Below are positions 39,258 through 42,856 of a stretch of DNA of 42,856 nucleotides, one piece after another; position 1 is the first letter of the stretch; each line of letters starts with the position of its first letter. Position numbers and translations under genes: made by a program. The notes beneath the pieces are model-generated. The model worked only from the letters and a program-made list of their open reading frames with translations, was not told where the DNA came from and did no database searches. Source of the stretch: Actinomycetes bacterium (GTDB taxonomy: Bacteria; Actinomycetota; Acidimicrobiia; Spongiisociales; JAHEDJ01); assembly GCA_024641245.1 (NCBI GenBank), contig JAHEDK010000023.1, positions 1-42,856 of the forward strand, given 5' to 3'.

Positions 39258-40088
39258 TCAATAAGGCAGTGCAGCCTCGATCTCATTCACAACCGGCATC
39301 AAGCGATCGAGTCGTCCGTCTGCTGTTTCGGCTGCCTGCATCAGTTCTCGACCTCCGTGGAATACGATCCACGGTTGCAGCACATCTTTCGGCATCGTTC
39401 GGCCGTAGCCCTCGATCATGGCCTCTGCCGCCGCGTCGCCAGCCGACAGGCGGAGAGTCCACACAGCGAGTGAGAAGTCCCATTCCGCGGGAGCCGCAGT
39501 TGCCCAAGCCCAGTCCGTCAATGTCACCCGGCCCGTCTCGTCGTCGACACGAAAGCGATCGGGGCGGGGATTCGTATGACACGAAGTGGGCACGCCTCCG
39601 ACGGGTGGCTCGGCCGCCAGAGCGCGTTCGAGCAGACTCTGAGACAGCCCAACGCGGCGGCGGTAGCGCGCCAGACGGGTGAAGACCGATTGGTACTCGG
39701 AACGGAGCCAGGCCGCGTCCATGCCGCCGGCCAGGTTGGTGAGATCGTCGGGACTCGCCTCGTGTACGTGTCGGAGAATTCGGCCAGCCTGGCGGGCAGG
39801 GCCCAGACTCGTCGGCAATGTGGCCAGATTCCAGGCACCGGCATCCTGGAACAAGCCCCAGGCGGCGTCGGCCTCGACACTCCACTCGATGACTTTGGGG
39901 ATTCCTTCGACATCGGCCAGAGCTTCCAAAGCTCGCTGTTCACGACGCTGCAGTGAACTGGTTCGATACACAGTGAGGATCGTCGTTGCATGGGGAGCGA
40001 ACAGCCGGAAGGTTCGACCTGAATAGCCGGACAACTCGTGGACCCGACCACCGCGAGCCAGCTGGTTGGCGATCTCCATAGCGTCCAT
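39258..40088 (-). CDS. APH/choline-kinase-fold protein lacking the usual catalytic Asp
   Basis: This 276-aa protein of the aminoglycoside phosphotransferase fold has the N-terminal lobe (ELSGYSGRTFRLF, AHATTILTVYR-like strand with VYR in the Lys-strand place) and helical C-lobe. The catalytic loop, normally H-G-D-x-x-x-x-N, reads H-T-N-P-R-P-D at SCHTNPRPDRF: Asn replaces the catalytic Asp. The DWxxA element (LTDWAWATAAP) remains and keeps its Asp. It may be a pseudokinase or a kinase with shifted chemistry. The ATG at 40088 follows TCGGAGGG. It is divergent from thrS. Confidence 0.82.
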   Translation of the reverse strand: MDAMEIANQLARGGRVHELSGYSGRTFRLFAPHATTILTVYRTSSLQRREQRALEALADVEGIPKVIEWSVEADAAWGLFQDAGAWNLATLPTSLGPARQAGRILRHVHEASPDDLTNLAGGMDAAWLRSEYQSVFTRLARYRRRVGLSQSLLERALAAEPPVGGVPTSCHTNPRPDRFRVDDETGRVTLTDWAWATAAPAEWDFSLAVWTLRLSAGDAAAEAMIEGYGRTMPKDVLQPWIVFHGGRELMQAAETADGRLDRLMPVVNEIEAALPY

Positions 40089-40097
40089 ACAGTTCCC

Positions 40098-40119
40098 TCC
40101 GAAAGTAAGTTCCGAAAGT
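40098..40119. repeat. Direct repeat TCCGAAAGT before the APH-like gene
   Basis: TCCGAAAGT occurs at 40098-40106 and again at 40111-40119, 13 bp apart, in the divergent region. On the minus strand the copy nearer the APH-like gene merges with its Shine-Dalgarno (TCGGAGGG). It could be a leader or operator element for that gene; thrS starts 47 nt away. Confidence 0.4.
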
Positions 40120-40165
40120 TTCGTTTGCTGCCATTACCCTACCGCGACATGACCGGAGAAACGCG

Positions 40166-42097
40166 ATGACTATCCAACTGATCTTTCCAGACGGATCCGT
40201 GCACGAACACGAATCAGGCGTGTCGGGGTTCGAGGTGGCCGCCGGTATCGGCGCCCGACTTGCCAAGGCGGCCGTGGCCGTCAGGCTCGACGGCGAACTC
40301 CTCGACCTGAGCAGGCCGCTGCTCCACGGCGGAGCTTTCGAGGTAGTCACCGAGACGACCGATGAGGGCCGCCATGTCATCCGGCACTCCGCCGCTCACG
40401 TAATGGCGCAGGCCGTACTCGACCTGTTCGACGGTGCGACTTTTGCAATCGGCCCGGCGATTACCGACGGGTTCTACTACGACTTCAACATCGGACGCCC
40501 GTTTGACCCCGATGATCTCGAGCAGGTCGAGCGCCGCATGGCGGAAATCGTCGAAGCCGACCAGCCCTTTGAACGAGAGGCCTGCTCCATAGAGGAAGCA
40601 CTGGCTCTGTTCGTCGACCAACCCTACAAAACGGAGATCATTCAGGCTGTTGATGACTCTGAGGGGGCCGGTGGTGAATCGGTGAGTGTTTACCGCAACG
40701 AGGATTTCGTCGATCTCTGTCGTGGTCCACATCTGCCGAGCACAGGACGCCTCAAGGCGGTGAAGCTGTTGCGCTCTGCCGGTGCCTATTGGCGGGGCGA
40801 TGAGACGCGCGATCAATTGCAGCGCATCTACGGGACTGCCTGGGAGTCGAAGCAAGCACTCGACGACTACCTCAACCGGCTCGAGGAAGCTGAACGACGC
40901 GATCATCGGCGCCTCGGCAACGAGTTGGACCTGTTTTCGTTCCCACCCGAGTTGGGCTCCGGTCTGGCCGTTTGGCACCCCAAGGGTGGCTTGCTGCGCA
41001 CGATCATCGAGGATTACAGCCGGAGGACCCACCTGTCCCACGGCTACGAGATCGTAGCTACCCCTCACGTCGCCAAAGCCCAGCTATGGGAGACCTCCGG
41101 TCATCTCGACTTCTACGCCGAGGGGATGTACCCCGGCATGATGCTCGACGAGCAAACCGAGTACCGGATGAAGCCGATGAACTGCCCCTTCCACATTCTG
41201 ATCTTCAAGAGCAATGGACGCAGTTACAGGGAACTGCCGCTCCGTCTCTTTGAACTAGGCACCGTCTATCGCTACGAGCGTTCCGGCGTGGTCCACGGCC
41301 TCCTCCGAGCCCGCGGATTCACTCAGGATGACAGTCACATCTTCGCCATGGAGTCACAACTCGGCGACGAACTGCAGAGTCTGCTGGACTTCACGCTGAT
41401 GGTGCTGCGGGACTTCGGGTTCGACGAGTTCGAGGCCGACATCTCAACCAGGCCGGAGAAGTACGTCGGCCAGGACGATGCTTGGGACAAGGCCGAGGCA
41501 GCCCTCCAGCAAGCCCTCGAAATCGCCGGCTTGCCGTTTGAGATCGCAGAAGGCGAAGGCGCCTTCTACGGCCCGAAAATCGACGTGCACGTGCGTGATG
41601 CAATCGGTCGCCGCTGGCAACTCTCGACGCTCCAGGTCGACTTTGGGCAGCCCGAGAATTTCGACTTGCTGTATGCCTCGGCGGAGAACACACGGGAGCG
41701 GCCGGTCATGATTCACCGCGCCCTGATGGGGTCGATAGAGCGTTTCGTCGGCATTCTCGTGGAGCACTATGCCGGAGCATTTCCGGTCTGGCTCTCGCCG
41801 GTTCAAGCAACAATCGTTCCGGTAGCCGACCGCCACATCGGCTACGGCAGGGAGGTGGCTGCCGCGATGGGAGAAATCGGCTTGCGGGTGGAAGTCGACG
41901 AGGCAGACGACACCGTCGGAGAGAAGATTCGGCGGGCGATTACCCACAAGACGCCTTCGGTGCTCGTCGTCGGTGACTCGGATGTGGAAGGCGGAACGGT
42001 CGGGCTCCGGCTCCGAGGAGAAGAGCATGAACGGCGCGGCGTCGGTATCACGGCCGTGCTCGACGAACTGAAGCAGATGGCGGCCGCACCACGATGA
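40166..42097 (+). CDS. thrS: Threonine--tRNA ligase
   Basis: This 643-aa full-length enzyme charges tRNA-Thr. The TGS domain (1-60) is followed by the editing domain with HSAAH (H74, H78) and C185/H189, which deacylates mischarged serine. The class II catalytic core has MNCPFH with zinc ligand C340, and H391 and H517 as the other two ligands (equivalent to E. coli C334, H385 and H511). Motif 2 is ELGTVYRYERSG. The anticodon-binding domain closes the protein. The ATG at 40166 has GGAG 7 nt upstream. It overlaps the next gene by ATGA. No T-box leader is seen. Confidence 0.97.
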   Translation: MTIQLIFPDGSVHEHESGVSGFEVAAGIGARLAKAAVAVRLDGELLDLSRPLLHGGAFEVVTETTDEGRHVIRHSAAHVMAQAVLDLFDGATFAIGPAITDGFYYDFNIGRPFDPDDLEQVERRMAEIVEADQPFEREACSIEEALALFVDQPYKTEIIQAVDDSEGAGGESVSVYRNEDFVDLCRGPHLPSTGRLKAVKLLRSAGAYWRGDETRDQLQRIYGTAWESKQALDDYLNRLEEAERRDHRRLGNELDLFSFPPELGSGLAVWHPKGGLLRTIIEDYSRRTHLSHGYEIVATPHVAKAQLWETSGHLDFYAEGMYPGMMLDEQTEYRMKPMNCPFHILIFKSNGRSYRELPLRLFELGTVYRYERSGVVHGLLRARGFTQDDSHIFAMESQLGDELQSLLDFTLMVLRDFGFDEFEADISTRPEKYVGQDDAWDKAEAALQQALEIAGLPFEIAEGEGAFYGPKIDVHVRDAIGRRWQLSTLQVDFGQPENFDLLYASAENTRERPVMIHRALMGSIERFVGILVEHYAGAFPVWLSPVQATIVPVADRHIGYGREVAAAMGEIGLRVEVDEADDTVGEKIRRAITHKTPSVLVVGDSDVEGGTVGLRLRGEEHERRGVGITAVLDELKQMAAAPR

Positions 42098-42585
42098 CCG
42101 ACCGCGAACCGGCCGGAATCCATATCCCACAAGAGACGGCCGACGCTGAAGCCGTCCCCGAGGACCTCGACTCCTGGGCTCTCGGCCCGTATGAGTTCCC
42201 TTCTCCGCACCGCCGACGCCTCTCGGGCTGGGTGTATCTGGGGGCAGGCATACTGGCCGCAGCCGGGGCGATGTCGGAGTTGCCGGCCGGCATGTGGCTG
42301 GTGGCCGCTTCCTTGGCGGTGCTGGCCGGCTGGCACATGCTGACGGCGTGGCCCCTGGAGGTTCGGGACTCCGAAGCACTGGAGTCGGCAGCGAGGTCTG
42401 TTTCGTTTCCGGTCGGCCATTCGTCTGGATCCATCCGTTTTGAGGGCTGGCGTTCCCGACCGATCTGGAACGTGTTGCTCTACGCGGCAGACAACCCGCC
42501 GTCGAAGCGGGGACTCGTGCTCATTGATGCGGTGACCGGAGAGGTACGGGGAGAACCATACGAAGAGGTTCTAGGTTCTGAGTGA
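42094..42585 (+). CDS. Small membrane protein coupled to thrS
   Basis: This 163-aa protein has two adjacent helices (about 46-62 and 67-86: LGAGILAAAGAMSELP, then GMWLVAASLAVLAGW) and a C-terminal soluble domain of about 75 residues (SIRFEGWRSRPIWNVLLYAA; KRGLVLIDAVTGEVRG). The start overlaps the thrS stop (ATGA). Its last codons EEVLGSE lie inside a GGTTCTA-type repeat, so the C-terminus has probably been moved by repeat insertion. No family recognised. Co-translation with thrS may reflect only operon history. Confidence 0.72.
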   Translation: MTDREPAGIHIPQETADAEAVPEDLDSWALGPYEFPSPHRRRLSGWVYLGAGILAAAGAMSELPAGMWLVAASLAVLAGWHMLTAWPLEVRDSEALESAARSVSFPVGHSSGSIRFEGWRSRPIWNVLLYAADNPPSKRGLVLIDAVTGEVRGEPYEEVLGSE

Positions 42586-42605
42586 AGAGGTTCTAGGTTC
42601 TGAGT
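42562..42605 (+). repeat. Tandem 22-bp repeat with GGTTCTA units, inverted copy downstream
   Basis: Two exact 22-bp copies of GAAGAGGTTCTAGGTTCTGA-GT lie at 42562-42583 and 42584-42605. Further GGTTCTGAGTT units follow to about 42634. The inverse, GAACCTAGAACCTAGAACCT, lies at about 42672-42691 on the far side of the terminator hairpin. Together they form a long imperfect inverted repeat between convergent genes. The first copy includes the stop codon of the upstream gene. Confidence 0.75.
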
Positions 42606-42635
42606 TCTAGGTCGTAAGTTGAGGGTTCTGAGTTC

Positions 42636-42667
42636 GAGACGGCGGCCCCTTGTGGAGCCGCCGTCTC
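42636..42667. terminator. Hairpin between the membrane-protein gene and gltA
   Basis: GAGACGGCGGC (42636-42646) and GCCGCCGTCTC (42657-42667) form an 11-bp stem with a 10-nt loop. It is the core of the larger repeat and probably ends transcription from both directions. No long T run. Confidence 0.7.
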
Positions 42668-42702
42668 TCGCGAACCTAGAACCTAGAACCTGGAAGTTGT
42701 TT

Positions 42703-42856
42703 CTACCTCTGGTCCATCGGCACTAGGTTGCGCTGGTTTTCTCCGACGTAGATCTGTCGTGGACGGCCGATACGGGTGGTGGGATCGAACCGCATTTCCT
42801 TCCATTGGGCGATCCATCCCGGCAGCCTGCCGATGGCAAACAACACGGTGAAGATA
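42703..42856 (-). CDS. gltA: Citrate synthase, C-terminal part only
   Basis: The window ends inside this gene. The last 50 codons on the minus strand read ...[40 protein letters not shown] and a short tail ending in TAG (42705-42703). These are the closing blocks of type II (hexameric-type) citrate synthases, including the [11 protein letters not shown] segment. It condenses acetyl-CoA with oxaloacetate in the TCA cycle. The N-terminal part, including the catalytic His and Asp residues, is outside the window. It converges on the thrS-linked gene. Confidence 0.95.
   Translation of the reverse strand, partial: IFTVLFAIGRLPGWIAQWKEMRFDPTTRIGRPRQIYVGENQRNLVPMDQR

Noticed and set aside
1..42856. 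CRISPR arrays, rRNA genes, insertion sequences
   Set aside because: No regularly spaced repeats, rRNA motifs or transposase domains were seen on either strand.

Overview
The window reads as a chromosomal segment of a high-GC Actinomycetota, probably from the Acidimicrobiia. The phylum rests on mycothiol synthase (mshD), frequent GTG starts, many 4-nt start/stop overlaps and near-leaderless promoters. The class is inference from overall gene character. Both ends are cut: a DUF1801 gene at the left and citrate synthase at the right. No intact tRNA, rRNA, CRISPR array, transposase or integrase was seen.

Region 1 (1-3940) is a run of small, mostly single-domain proteins: DUF1801 twice, DHFR/RibD-like reductase, two VOC/PhnB-like proteins, YciI-like, DUF1905/YdeI-like and DUF2200. 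The two DUF1801 genes are close paralogues about 2.3 kb apart. Region 2 (4219-6353) is a 2-kb segment between two fragments of the 3' half of a valine tRNA. It holds a VapBC toxin-antitoxin pair with a near-leaderless promoter and a secreted four-cysteine protein. A third, decayed fragment lies at 21151-21178.

Region 3 (6649-20936), between tRNA fragments 2 and 3, starts with the most unusual gene of the window: one polypeptide with two CDGSH iron-sulfur motifs, a three-cysteine ferredoxin-like segment, two UspA-like domains and a C-terminal Rieske centre. An ECF sigma factor with an atypical membrane partner follows. Then comes a complete Mrp cation/proton antiporter operon in the order A-B-C-(27-codon ORF)-D-F-GE, with MrpG and MrpE fused. 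Related winged-helix genes stand at both ends of it, and the short one is coupled by ATGA to a Ca2+/Na+ exchanger. A Kef-type antiporter completes an ion-homeostasis block.

Region 4 (21246-27094) has a His-rich methyltransferase, an alpha/alpha-toroid protein, a dienelactone-hydrolase-like protein, a DUF1295 membrane reductase, a second YciI protein and a lipoprotein amidohydrolase with a discoidin-like domain. Region 5 (27127-33092) has a heterodimeric ABC exporter behind a TetR gene with a clear palindromic operator, and a divergent SDR-DUF2867 protein.

Region 6 (33196-42856) is more housekeeping-like. It has an RRM RNA-binding protein with a newly noted 55-aa cysteine-rich gene just downstream, a cupredoxin lipoprotein, an RsmC-like methyltransferase overlapping a PPOX gene, Maf, patatin, mshD, a zinc-ribbon membrane protein, an APH-fold protein lacking the usual catalytic Asp, thrS, a small membrane protein whose end lies in a GGTTCTA repeat, and the gltA end.
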